DNA of 43,885 nucleotides from Chara braunii (taxonomy: Eukaryota > Streptophyta > Charophyceae > Charales > Characeae): assembly GCA_003427395.1 (NCBI GenBank), contig BFEA01000017.1, forward strand, positions 1,194,349-1,238,233, in the 5' to 3' direction. Below are positions 10,946 to 22,354 of this stretch, one piece after another; the first letter of the stretch is position 1; each line of letters begins with the position of its first letter. The notes beneath the pieces are model-generated. The model searched no databases. It was given only the letters and a program-made list of their open reading frames with translations, and had not been told where the DNA came from. Made by a program: the position numbers and the translations under genes.

Positions 10946-11019
10946 ATGTATGTGGAGTAGTGGAGAGGTTGTGTGACTCCGAAGCACCGTGGATCGGACT
11001 GGATATCTGCGGTGTGTTT

Positions 11020-11500
11020 TTATTTGTATTTATGCACCGGGACATATGTGTGTTTTGGGGGCCTCCCATTGGGTGGTATTTCTTTTCTTTTTGAACAAGT
11101 GTTCCTCATGAGGTCCCAAACATCAGTGGAAATCATAACAATTTTTTTTGTGATGATTTTCCACCACCTCCACAGTAGGACAGCGGCGGGACACTGAAGG
11201 AAGATGTGCTCTATTGTCTCAGAGCATTTTTTACGGGGGTAGCCCTGGAGGCATCTGTGACACCAAGGCAGTGCTCGCCCCTGCTGTTCCAAATGGGAGT
11301 GATCTATTAACCAATCGTTAGTTGGTAGACACTGGTGTGCAATCTGCCACTATAGGGCGGAGATCTTTGCCGGCCTTTTTCCATAATCCGCAAACCACCT
11401 TATGGGTTTGGCAGGCCGCGATCCACGTTGAGATGGCGATACCATCTATGTTCTACTGTATCTCGCAGCCTGCGTTTAGGTCAGAGCATTCGGTATACTG
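11020..11500 (-). pseudogene. LINE ORF2 C-terminal remnant (zf-RVT region), minus strand
   Basis: On the minus strand this reads as a VYRML segment, a QIAHQCLPTNDWLID segment, then a finger with WCHRC, ETIEHIFLQCP and WRWW. The corresponding parts of LINE B ORF2 (about 29935-30290) read AYRML, QIEHRCLPTNDWLIE, WCKLC, ETIEHVFLQCP and WRWW, so the homology is direct. One frameshift lies near 11400. A TGA (11483-11481) stands where LINE B has Arg, and a TAG (11352-11350) where LINE B has Gln. The 5' part of the element is missing. The frame's C-terminal end beyond about 11095 is not LINE-like. Confidence 0.85.
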
Positions 11501-11724
11501 ACTTAGATTTTAAGCCAGCAAGTGTCAACTCTTTTTACAGCTTGAAATAACACTTCAAACAATTCCCTGAACATAACACACCCCCACGTGACCCTACCTG
11601 ACCGGGAAGATAGCTTGTATTGTCAAGTTGTATACATTGCCCAGAGTGCAATTTAAAACCCTTTTGCCCAAAGTGTTTTTTCGAACTCTTTTTGTGACTC
11701 CCAAGTCTCCTCCATAATTCCCCC

Positions 11725-11842
11725 TTTTTCCTTTTTTTTGGGAACAAGGCTCCAATCTATTCACGGGGAACAACACATGCTGGGAACCGGGCCCAAAGTC
11801 CCATATCAAATTGACATACCAGGCCATTACCCGGCTTCGGCT
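11725..11842 (-). repeat. SINE-like repeat copy (-), long-form subfamily
   Basis: The T-run upstream (minus-strand A-tail) is followed by GGCTCCAATCTATTCACGGG, GCTGGGAACCGGGCCC and, about 35 bases on, CCAGGCCATTACCCGGCTTCGG. The same order of blocks occurs at 33069 and 33809. Confidence 0.65.
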
Positions 11843-11949
11843 GAGAAAAACAGGTCATCAAAAGTGTCTGAGAAAATAAGTTCATTCTGTAAACCACAGA
11901 CACCCACAGAAGCCATCCGAAAATCCTGACCAAAACTTAGATTAAGTTG

Positions 11950-11958
11950 CCCCCCCCC

Positions 11959-11990
<32 letters not shown>

Positions 11991-11995
11991 GAGAG

Positions 11996-12066
<71 letters not shown>

Positions 12067-12072
12067 GNAGAC

Positions 12073-12143
<71 letters not shown>
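11950..12143. repeat. CA then GA dinucleotide microsatellite
   Basis: A C-run, (CA)n at about 11960-11984, then (GA)n to 12143, interrupted near 12062-12074 by a short break with an N at 12068. The N marks an unresolved length. Confidence 0.97.
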
Positions 12144-12145
<2 letters not shown>

Positions 12146-13500
12146 GATGTCTTCATCCAAGCTCATAGGCATTTTACCAAGCACACTTACCCTGGTCATT
12201 CTGAGACACATACATTTGCTTTCTAATTGCTTGGAATTCCGTTTCGTCTCACGGTTTGATTGCCATACAACGTTATGATCATACCTTGGCCACATAACAA
12301 ACTGGTCACATCTACTGGATGAAGCTGCTGATGGGCCGTAACTATCAGTTGGTGTTTAAGTACAAGGTCATCCATGCACTCGCCTTTGAATTCTGAGTCT
12401 CAGAGGAGGGCAATTACGCAGCGCGGGCATAAAATTTCCTCCCTTCCTGTTTACTTCGTTTGGATAAGATTTGATTGATTGACTTGGATCTGACTGAAGT
12501 TGGTTTCATTTTTCTGGAACTATATCTCATCTGCTCTGAGTTGAGTTAGGTCGATCTGCACCGATTTAAACAGCTTTAATTACCGCAGGCCGGCCCTCGC
12601 CATGTCCGATCCAACTTGCAGGAGCGCTTTTAAATTAGTCTTCATGAAGTTTCCCTCGCTGATTAATAGGGATTCTGCCACGGGGCAGGAACGGGGTGGA
12701 ACCTCATTAGCAGTTGGTTGGGGACAGCAGTTTCGTGGGCTCCTCCATGGGTCAAGATGGGTAGCTAATCCGCCCATGGGAGGGCAATCAACCCTGCACA
12801 TCATCACAGATAATTCATGATCTGAATTGTTCTTGTTGGACCCGATTGGATAATCCGGGAATTGTTGTTTTTTCTAGATATGTTCCACTCAAACAACTGA
12901 ACTAGTGGGCAGTTAATCCCCTCGTGAGAGGGCAATCAATTCTTCCCACCATCGACAAACTCACAATCGGCTCCATTCCGTGTCTATTTTGTGAAAGGGA
13001 TGCTGGAACCGGTTTTCAGCAGGTGGAGCCATCTAAACAGGAGGCCGACTATTGGAGGATGCTGTTATCCCCTTACAATAGTAGGTTGCCGACATATGTT
13101 TTTTATTTAAAAAAAAAGGGAAAAAAAGGAGGACAGCTGCCATGCCATGAATGTCAGTTTGTCATCATGGTCAAAGACAAAGCTGCAATATTGGGAGAGA
13201 GGGTGCTCTTGTGAAAGCTTATATAGCTTTAAGCCACGACCGTCAACCAATTTGCTGAGAAATTCCTAAATTCACCAACATAAGCAAAACAATTGGCTGA
13301 TTTAGTAGATTCGATCAAAATATGATACAATTCATCAGAATCTGATAGAATTGACTGTTCTTACATGATGAGGTCAGAATGGGATAAAAAGGATCAGAAT
13401 CTGATAAGAATTGACCAGGAAGTCATAGAAATTACTGACTCAATCCCAAGTGGCTACGTGGCATTTTGGACTAATTTGGGACTAATTTTGTCTGAGCGGA
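12144..13500. other. Intergenic stretch with repeat scraps, no gene
   Basis: Two scraps of the dispersed repeat are seen: CAGTTAATCCCCTCGTGAGA with AGGGCAATCAAT (about 12910-12942), which matches 32909-32943 in the opposite orientation, and GGGATGCTGGAACCGG (12997-13012). Short frames at 12602-12820 and 12924-13214 show no domain and overlap these scraps. Confidence 0.45.
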
Positions 13501-13539
13501 AAAACATTGATAAGTAGTGGAGAGCACGCGACAGAAAGT

Positions 13540-13975
13540 GTTCTTGCCTTTCCTTTTTCTATCCCCTCCTCTTTCTCAACTCCCTCTGATTTGTTCCTAA
13601 ATCCCAGTTCTGATTACCCCCCACCATCGTCGTTCTTTCTTCCCTCTCCCTTCCCTTTCCCTTCCCTCCGTTCCCTCTATTCCCCTCACCCCAGGAACCT
13701 TTCCTCCCCTCCCTTCCTCGCCCTGCTGTTCATTTTCTTGATTACCCCCCACATTGTCTCCGACTCTTCTCAGCCCTTCCTTCCCTCCCTTCACCTCCCT
13801 CCCTGGTTCTCTCTCTGTACATCATATCGTACCCCTCCTTTTAGTTCTCCCCACTGCCCATCTCCATATACTGCTCCCCACCCAACCCCCCTTCCCTACT
13901 CACTCCCTATTTTCTCCCTCCCCCCTTCTCTCTGTTTCCCACCTTCTCTCTGTTTTCCACTAAGTATTGACTGCG
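13540..13975 (+). promoter_or_regulatory. CT-rich tract, possible LINE A 5' leader
   Basis: About 430 bases of CCCTTCC/CTCC-rich pyrimidine sequence lie directly before the first LINE A-like frame. Pyrimidine-rich leaders occur in some LINE 5' UTRs, so a promoter or leader role is possible. The sequence shows only the composition and position. Confidence 0.35.
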
Positions 13976-14220
13976 TAGGAAAAATCAAATATAGTCTCAG
14001 ACAAAATCAACCCTGAACATGGCTACACTACCCTCCTTGTCCTCAAAAAGGGTAAAAGGGAAGACCTCCTTCTTATTTTACCAAGGAGCGATGCGCCATG
14101 TCACCATGAGGCAATTGGGACAATCACCATACAATAGGTCGTTGCCTGCACCCTTTTCGACAACCAAAATGCAGAACCAGAGGAAAATATCTCCAACATC
14201 AGTAACGACGGTGAATTCTA

Positions 14221-15100
14221 ATGTCCCCTACACTCAGACTGCCCTATGGGCCCAGCCTGACGGTTAGCCCTATGGACATAAACATTGTAGATGGAAAGCA
14301 GGACAAAGCAAACTCAGAGCAACAATCAAGACAGGATGTGTCCTCTCCTTCACAGTCAAAGGAAAAAGAAATGGACATTCCACTGAGTCTAGCTGAGAAT
14401 ATTAGGGGTGAAGATCAAGAAATGCTTACAGAGGAGGAAAAAGCAGAACAAGGAAGCTTCAAAAAGAATCCAGTCAAACGATAGTCGGAGCGGTGCATTA
14501 GCGTTGGAGGCGGCGGTGTGTAGGACCTCGAGAAGAAACTGGTCCGTGCTGCAAGGCACGGGCCGGCTAAGCCCCCCCGCGATAAGGGAGAAGGGGAAGT
14601 GCTTCGTTTTCGTCAACTCCAAGATTCCCCGGATGGAAGATGGGTGGGTTCTGGACCAGATCCAGAGGGGAACGTAGGAGGTGTTATTGACATCATGAAG
14701 GAGAGCAGACGAGGAGGCGCCCCAGACTACCCACCACCGACACCAAGACAGCCAACGCCCCCGACGGCCAGATGGAGAGAGAAGAGGGTCAACCAGATAC
14801 CGACCGCCGAGGATACAAAAGCATAGGGAGACAGGATCTTCGGACGATTCAACAAGTAGCGACATGCCACCCTGCCACCTAGTCAAGGCGAACTAGCCAC
14901 GTTGACGGAGGGGACAGGGCGGGTGCCCTGGGTGGAGTACAAGCGTGCAGCGTAGGCCTTAGCGAAGGAAGAATGTCCTCGCCTCCGTTTCTTCTTCACC
15001 AGGTTAAGACCTTCAAGGAGCCCAGGGAAGCTTCCGATTCTGAAGACATCAACTTAGAGGGATCAGGAACCTCTGTATGAAGGAGTCACCTGAATAACAC
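14221..15100 (+). pseudogene. Decayed coding-like frame in the LINE A leader, unknown
   Basis: One frame reads through from 14221 to about 15100, broken mainly by TAG codons (14482, about 14521, 14824 and later ones). Between stops it is hydrophilic and Pro/Arg-rich, with Lys/Glu-rich patches. It could be the N-terminal part of an ORF1 polyprotein, or an older element into which LINE A inserted. An overlapping + frame (14408-14677) is the alternative. I do not recognise a family. Confidence 0.35.
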
Positions 15101-15193
15101 AGAGCAGTGAAGTCATCGGCGGGGTAAACTTCTCTCTTCACAGATACAGATGATGGTTCCCTATTAATATGAGGCTTCTATTATATCGTGTGC

Positions 15194-17875
15194 ATGAAGT
15201 ATTCTTTTGCGATTTTACTAATTGTTTTATTTATCTCATCCCTTTTATCTAAGGAGGAGGGTATGGGGGAGGCGGTATCANCCCCCCCCTGCCCCCCCCN
15301 CCCCCCGCCTCACCCTGCACCAAGTCCCGTACCAGTTGTTTCTCCAATGGAGAAACAGAGGATAAGGGACTTGTTGAAGACATGTTTTTCGGACGACATC
15401 CTCCCCAAGCACCTTGCTCCTAACACACTGGAAACAGGGAAGGATTATGTCAGGGTGATCGTCAACCCGGAGGTCTACCAAGTTCAGGTCGAGTGGCTTA
15501 AACAATACGTGGTCTCAATCTTTTTTGGAGACGAAGCCACTTCCCTCCCCATAGCGGTTAAGAAACGACTAGTGAGGATTTACGAAGATGGATGGGCGAA
15601 CAACAGAACGATAAACGCCCCCCCCAAAAGGGGTCTGTTCCATAATGAATGTCGCAACCTCATTACGTATGTTGCTTTGTCGGACCAGATTGCCACCTTC
15701 ATGTTACGTAAAGGTACGGATACGATCACCCTAGACAACAAAACGTACCAAGTCTCTTTCAAAGCATGGATGAATAAACAGGAGCTGTACGACTGGAGAG
15801 ATGCAATGAGATATAGGCTTTTTTTGATCAGATGTATGCAGATCCCTGTTGTGGCTCTTCCCTATCTGGAAAGCACAGTAGAGGACGTTTTCGATAAAAT
15901 TTTGAAGTCCTTTCCCATGTACGAGGACCCTGTGGACCCAGAACTTATAAATATCGGATTTGATCTGGTCTCGTCAGCCAGATTAAGATACAAGAGGTAT
16001 CTGGTGGTCGACCTTGGGATCCACGGTCACACAGACATAGAAGTTATATGTGCAGACACCCCATGGTGTGAAGTCTGTCGCAGATACTTCCACTCAGCAG
16101 AGGACAGTCAATGCCCAACCTATGAAAAAACAAGCAAGGCAGAGACAGAAAAAACAAAGGGAAGGGCGGATAAAACCGTCAACAAGAAATTAGATAAAGG
16201 AGACAAGGGAAACAATCTAGACCCGCAGGGAAAAGAGGGAGAAAGGGACGGTGGAAAAAGGGGGATGATGGAAAAGACGGAGGGAAGGAAAAAGAGAAAG
16301 AAGGGGTAAAGGATGCGGACGTGGAGGACAAGGAGAAAGAAGTGGAAAAGGAAGCGGAGAAGCCCAGGGACAGGGGAAAGGACACAGAAGCGCGTCGGCG
16401 TGAGAATCACGGGGGAAATCCCAAACACTCAGCCAAGGGAAAAAAGAAGTCTAAAGGGAAGGCTAAGAACAACTCTACAGTAACGTATAGGAAAAAAACA
16501 GCGCCGAAAAAATTGGTTGAGCCTGAAAAAGACACGGGAATGCACAACCAGCTAAAGCCCCCCCTGGGTGAGAACCTTGACAGCATGGACACAGAGGTAA
16601 GAGAAAAGGTCAATGATAAAAATCCTATGGAAGAACAGAAGGTCATGGAAACGGAAAAGGAGAAGGACCGCTCGACGGGAGGAGGAGCTCCAGACGCTGA
16701 TAAGGACAAAAACAGCTTGCAGAGGGAAGACAGTGGGGAGGATGTGACAAAGAAAACAGAGGAAAAGAGCGTGCTAGACCGCACAGACCCTCAACCGAGC
16801 AAACCCATTGTTCAGGGGATCTTAGGAAAACCAGTGGGCTATACAGCTATATCTTTTAACGCAGGTCCTCCCACGGATCACCCCGCTTTTACCACTTAAC
16901 CCTCGAAAACCCAGAATGACCAGCAGTATATACCCACAGAGGTGGGCCAGTCATTTGAGCTTTGGGAGGCCAGTAAACAATCGTGGCCAATCGAGATAGG
17001 CCACAACATTGTAACCGCATACCCTTTCGAGGGAAACTCAGACTTTGGGAACTGTCAGTTTAACTGGGAATATCCATCGATTGGCCCAGCAGCCAAAAGA
17101 CTAAGGGGCATTTATAATCAAGGATTTAGTACCATGCCCGCCCCCCCCTCCCATTCCAATCTCCATCAGGAAGAAGGAGCGATGGATTTTTCTACGAAAA
17201 AACGACGGAACCCAGGCTCCGTAAGCAAACCGGAGCTCTCACTGGCAAGACCGATGCTCACCCTAACAAAAGAACAAAAAGCCAAAGGGAGAGTTTCAGA
17301 ATTCTTGGTACCCCTGATTTGCTCGGACTCATCAGACGGGATCAGGCTAATTACGAAATTGACGGAGGAAGAAAACTTGGAACTCCCGGCTATAGCAGTT
17401 TCAAGTCTCCCACTAGAAGAGGAGCTACTGGGTTTGGTGGAAAAAAAAATTCCAGGAATATACAGCTTCGGTTGCCTCCCTACCTTCATTCAAACCCAGT
17501 CGTTACCTAACGTTCTCAGAACAAGGGAAGGCGTTGATTTTTCACATTGTCCTATTAGGAATAAGAATTATCAACGAAACCTTTGAGAACTGGAGCTCCC
17601 TACGTGTACACTGGTACCCCTTAAATAAATTCGGACCTCTACATGTGGAGGACCATAGAATGATCAGACTGCCGGTCGGCAAAACAGGACAAGTCATCTC
17701 GGACTGGATCATACATGCAGACCTCCAGGACAAACTTTCAGGGAATCTCTTGGCTCAAAACTTGCTAGCCACAAAGTCCCTGAAAACAAATATGGAGAAC
17801 ATCATACACCCAACGAACGATTCTGACCGCATCCAACCAGGCGGCATGGACTATGCAGATGGTCCTGCCTCCTAG
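15194..17875 (+). pseudogene. LINE A ORF1: RNA-binding gag-like protein with CCHC zinc knuckle (broken)
   Basis: The frame opens at ATG 15194 (a GTG lies at 15188). After a proline stretch containing two N bases (15281, 15300) comes a globular region of about 260 residues from MEKQRIRDLL (15350) onward. It resembles the DUF4283-type N-terminal domain of plant LINE ORF1 proteins, which coats element RNA. The zinc knuckle follows at 16067-16114 (C-X2-C-X4-H-X6-C), then a long Lys/Glu-rich linker. A one-base frameshift lies in the A/G run near 16253-16265. A TAA at 16897 is readable as a former CAA. Another frameshift lies between about 17390 and 17530. A globular C-terminal segment of about 110 residues ends at TAG 17873-17875, overlapping the ORF2 start by 23 bases. 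Confidence 0.75.
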
Positions 17876-20800
17876 GATACGTTTTGCATCCTGGAATGTT
17901 CGGGGACTAGGCGACACGACGAACAGATATAAACGCGCGAGACTGAGAGAATGGATCCACAATAACAATGTTCAAATCATAGCACTACAAGAAACCAAAC
18001 TCAATACAGAAAAAATCCACCTGGCTCATAACTTGTGGGATGGACCACAGGTTTGGTCCCCAGGGGAAGGAACATGCGGGGGAGTGGCGATATGGTTTGA
18101 TAAAAACCTCGAGTTGGAAATGTTGAATTCTTACTCGGATGTTAGAGGGAGGCTGGCATGGTGTAAGTTCACATTAGGAGAAGAGATATGGGCGGTAATG
18201 ACCATTTATGCCCCAGTGGACTACACGGAACGAATAGGTTTTTTTGCTAATCTTCCGGCCTATATCTCAGACACTGAAAATTTGATAATACTCGGGGACT
18301 GGAATACAGTGTTCCAGCCGGGCCTAGACTCCCTATCCCGGAATAGAATCAGAGACGACTCGGTAATGTTGCGTTCCTTTATGGATGCACAGAGTCTGAT
18401 CGATGTATACAGATTTATAAACGCAGATTCTTCTGGATTTACATGGTATGGTCCTAGCACGTCATAAAACTCCCTGGCACCAAGATGTCGACTAGATTTT
18501 ATATTGGCCAGAGGAGACCCTTGGGATAGATGTATTTGGTCTGACTTTATGGTTGATACCTCCTCAGATCGTTTCCCGGTGCTGATGGATGTAGCGGCGA
18601 AAGACCTGGTGGAAAAAGGTAGACCGCCGTTTCGCCTAAACGTAAACCATCTCAAGGATAGAGGTATTATAGAATGGGTTAACAACCAGATGGTACACTG
18701 GGGAAATGCAAAAGACCTTTGTGTTAATGAACAGGACTGGGCAGAAGTGGGCCTAAATATCATAAGAGCATCCCTACAGACCTTTTCAAGAATGAAAGCG
18801 GCATCAAGATCCTGGAAAGAAAAGCAGCTTAAAAGAGAGGTGGAGGTAGCGGAAACCCAGATGGGAAAATACCACTTTTCAGATTACTACTGAGCCCAGA
18901 AGAGAAAAACCGCACTCACCGAATTAGATATGCTCGAAATCCAGAGACAAGCAGACTGGCTGCACAGGCTAAAAATAAAAGGGATAATAGGACACGACAG
19001 AATGACTAAATTAACATTCAGGTCGCTCATCCTTAGACAAGCCAAACCCCTGATTAGGGAACTCTCCCATCCCTTTGCCATCGGGAACACAAAAACCTCG
19101 GAAATCACACTAATGTGAGAATTTGCTTTTGAGTATTTTAGCGACATCGTGACTACACGTAGATCCTTTGATGATTTCGATTCTGACCTGTCGAGCACCT
19201 CCCAGTTTTGGGAGCACACCTCAGCCTCAATCTCAAGAACCACACAAGAGGGGCTACAGGCGCCGTTCACCATGCAAGAGCTACTGACGGCATCCAAGCA
19301 AATGGCAACCGGTAAATGCCCCGGTATTGACGGTCTCCCAGTTGAACTCTTCGTAGAATGTTGGCAGGGTATGGGCACATTCCTATGCGATGTTTATAAC
19401 ACAAGTTACGACACAGGATCTCTCCCGGAAGGCCTTCAAAGGGGAGTAATCTTTTTAATTTACAAGAAGGGGAACAAATCCCAAGTGCGTAACTACCGTA
19501 CCATCTCTGTACTCAACGTGGCATACAAAATATTAGCCAAAGTACTTGCGCTCAGACTGGCGAACGCTCTACCCACGCTGATCGGTCAGGAACAGGGAAC
19601 GTTCCTGAGAGGGCGTTCAATCTTTGATAACATAATTACGATAGTTCAGGCTTTATAGATCATAGGGCGTGAAAACCGCGATGTTGCAATAATTTTATTA
19701 GATATGGAGAAGGCCTATGATAAAGTAGGATGGGCCTTCGTCCATACTACTCTGTCCAAAATGGGCTTTGGCCCTCGCTTCCTCCGTTGTGTTCAAGCGA
19801 TGTATTCACAAGCAACTTCCGTGGTGGCAGTAAATGGCAACCTGTCACAGCCCTTTAAACTAACACGTTCCCTTAGGCAAGGGTGCCCCTTGGCGCCCCT
19901 CCTGTTTGTTTTGCAATTAGAAGTATTGTTAGATAATATTAGAAGAAATGATAGGATAATCGGTCTGCGGCTATCCTCCCTTACCCACTGGAAAGGGGGA
20001 GCTATCGCAGACGACCTCACCATAGCCTGTGTAAATGAACAGGCGTCATTATGTGAACTACGTACTGTGATTGATGAATATTGTGCATTATCTGAAGCCT
20101 CGATTAATTGGGACAAATCTCTCTTCTTTTTACCCCCTTCATACGAGCTCTGTGTTAATTGGGGACTCCGTCAAGTCCCGGTGGAAAATGCTGAGCATTT
20201 TCTAGGAGTCCCAGTCTCTCTGTCAAACTGCACAGCAGTCCAGGATAAACTGTTGGTGGAGAAAATCTCAGCACGAGTGGCCAGCTGGATTATAAATCAT
20301 AAACTGTCTTTATTTGGCCAAGCCTTGGTCCTCACCTCGGCGGCCTTTTCAGTCTTATGGTTTCCTTTGGCTATCCACCTGTTGGGCGACGAGGCATACA
20401 TGCAAATAAAGAGGGTGGCAGCTCGTTACCTATGGAAACCGGACGCCTCAGAAGACCAAGGCTTCATCACCAAAGTAGCTTGGGAAACTATAACTCAATC
20501 GCGAGAAAAGGGGGGCCTAGGCCTGCTGGACCCTCGCCACCAAAACCTTGCTCTGCTGGCGAAATGGACAGTCCAAGCATTGATGGATCACCAGGATAAG
20601 CCCTGGGTCAGAATGGCAGAGTACATACTCGTGGCAAACTTGGGAGTAGGCAACGGCAAGAGCATATGGATTACTCTGCTTCGAACAAACTTCGCAAAGA
20701 GGAGGATTAAATCCCCAGTCTGGAGGGGTCTACTACATGCTTGGAATGTACTGAAGCCGGGACTACTAAGACATCCACAGACAAAGCAAGAAGTTGCTGC

Positions 20801-22029
20801 CCAAGTACTGTTCGACAACCAACTTATCAAGCGGGACTCAGGACGACCCTTCGAAACCAGGGATGCAAGAGGAAATTTTGCCAGGTCATGGATGGAGAAG
20901 GGAGTGCTCCTGGTGGAACACATTTGAGATAAAGACAAACAGGACTGGAAGAATGCAGAGGTAATGCGACAACTACTTCCACGGCTACATGCAGTTGAAA
21001 GTAACTACGCAAGCCTTCTGGCAGCATTGCCCTGCCACTGGCGGCAACTATTGCGAGAGGATACAGAACAGCCTGCGGACACGTGGCTATTCGCGACCGA
21101 CGAAGAAGACAGAGTTTTAAAGATTTTGGGCCCAGATCTCCAAAGGGGTCTGAATGTGGAACAATGGAGGATAGGAAAGAGCAAAGGAGTAGGATCTGAG
21201 CTAATATGGGAAAAGGATACAATCATCTCCTCATCGGTGGGTTTGCGGGAAACTAGGGTTGCTACCGTGAAGGGAAATGACAAGAGAAAGAATCTGATGC
21301 TCCTTGGGAATGCAAATAGCTTCAAGGTAGACCCCCTGCTCTATGGGTGCAGGGTGGACGGGAAGGTCATCCCCTTAGTTAAGTATAAATCGAAAGTGGG
21401 AACAGCAGTAGCTCGCAGTAGAGTTACTAAGAGCCTCATAGTGGTAGCAGAATATAGATTCAAGAAACTAGTGGATGCTACCCCTCCCCCGGATTTCATG
21501 TGTTTGTGGAGATTACTGAAAACAATCCCCTCTAAAAAACAAGCAAATTTATTATGGATGCAGTCTCTGTCAGTAACAGCCTTTGCGCAATGGTTGCAAC
21601 AGAGAGGAATGAACTTGGAACTAACTTGTTCCAGGTGTAACTGGGGTTGGGAATCCACTGAGCATCTATGGCTCTTGTGTCCTTAGTCTGATGAACTATG
21701 GCAATGGTGGCAAACACAATGGTCCGATATGACAGATAAAGACTAGGAGTGGTCTACACAGCCTACCAAGTGGCCAGGCAAACTTGAAAGACAGATGGAG
21801 CTATGCTGCGGTGGTCTGCAAAGGAATCCTTCTCGAGGTCATCTGGAATGCAAGGAACGCGAAAGTCTTCAGAAAAGAAACCATTCAGACAGGCCAACAG
21901 ATCAGCCAAGTTAAGACAGCCATCAAGCTGGCCATCCTCACAGACTGAAGAAGATCGAGGGCGAGGGTTAGTACAGGAATTCAATGGAATGACCCCTGGC
22001 AGGAGATCCTCCTTTTTACTGTGCTTTAA
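17853..22029 (+). pseudogene. LINE A ORF2: APE endonuclease and reverse transcriptase (broken by nonsense codons)
   Basis: From ATG 17853 a single frame holds to about 21760, interrupted only by stops at 18465 (TAA), 18891 (TGA), 19116 (TGA), 19656 (TAG), 20925 (TGA) and 21684 (TAG). The endonuclease motifs are SWNVRGLG near the N-terminus, LQETK, GDWN (18294-18305) and SSDRFPV. The usual catalytic His of the SDH motif is Arg here (18570-18572). The reverse transcriptase has GIDGLP, NYRTISVLN, the first catalytic Asp in LLDMEKAYD (19701), RQGCPLAP and the ADD box (20007-20015). The zf-RVT-type finger has Cys at 21627 and 21636, His at 21663 and Cys at 21678. After a frameshift near 21760-21796 the last ~75 residues (VIWNARNAKVF region) run to TAA 22027. 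The protein would nick target DNA and prime reverse transcription there. Confidence 0.92.
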
Positions 22030-22241
22030 GGTTTATAATTTTTTTGGAGAGTATTTCGAAGGAGCATGGGAGACTAGACCCGTTTTTCAGAAGGAGAGTT
22101 AATTAGATGTTTAAGGAAGATAGAGATATCTCTGGACAATAAGCGAAACTGACTGAGGCTGCCAGGATAACTCCGGGTTGAATTGTGAGGTCCCCGGCCT
22201 CGCCCCATGACTTTTTTTGGTAATGAATTGTCAAGCTTTCC

Positions 22242-22270
22242 AAAAAAAAAAAAAAAAAAAAAAAATTTCC

Positions 22271-22298
<28 letters not shown>
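22242..22298 (+). other. LINE A double poly(A) tail
   Basis: CTTTCC is followed by A(23-24), TTTCC, then A(28). The repeat of TTTCC before each A-tract suggests slippage or a tail duplicated on integration. Confidence 0.8.
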
Positions 22299-22301
<3 letters not shown>

Positions 22302-22354
22302 ATCCAGACTCATCAAAAGAAAAATGAAAAAAGGAAACAGAGGGTGATCACAAC

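Larger units (their letters stand above)
14019..22298 (+). mobile_element. LINE A: L1-type non-LTR retrotransposon, nearly full length, decayed
   Basis: Order: leader with a decayed coding-like frame (14019-15100), ORF1 (15194-17875), ORF2 (17853-22029), a 3' UTR of about 210 bases, then two A-tracts (about 22242-22265 and 22271-22298) separated by TTTCC. The endonuclease-reverse transcriptase-finger order and terminal poly(A) define the L1 superfamily. The element is dead: ORF1 has two frameshifts and a stop, and ORF2 has at least six stops. The 5' limit is uncertain and could lie in the CT-rich tract from 13540. I could not identify target-site duplications. Confidence 0.85.

Noticed and set aside
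11827-12295. Frames of Ser-Leu or Arg-Glu repeats
   Set aside because: Translations of the GA/CT microsatellite.
12924-13214. 96-codon frame
   Set aside because: It overlaps scraps of the dispersed repeat and an A-rich run, with no domain.
13507-14016. 169-codon Pro/Ser-rich frame
   Set aside because: It lies in a CT-rich tract; the composition explains the openness.
15194-15260. Signal-peptide-like hydrophobic start of LINE A ORF1
   Set aside because: The rest of the protein is a cytoplasmic RNA-binding LINE ORF1, and a later Met (15350) is a better start.
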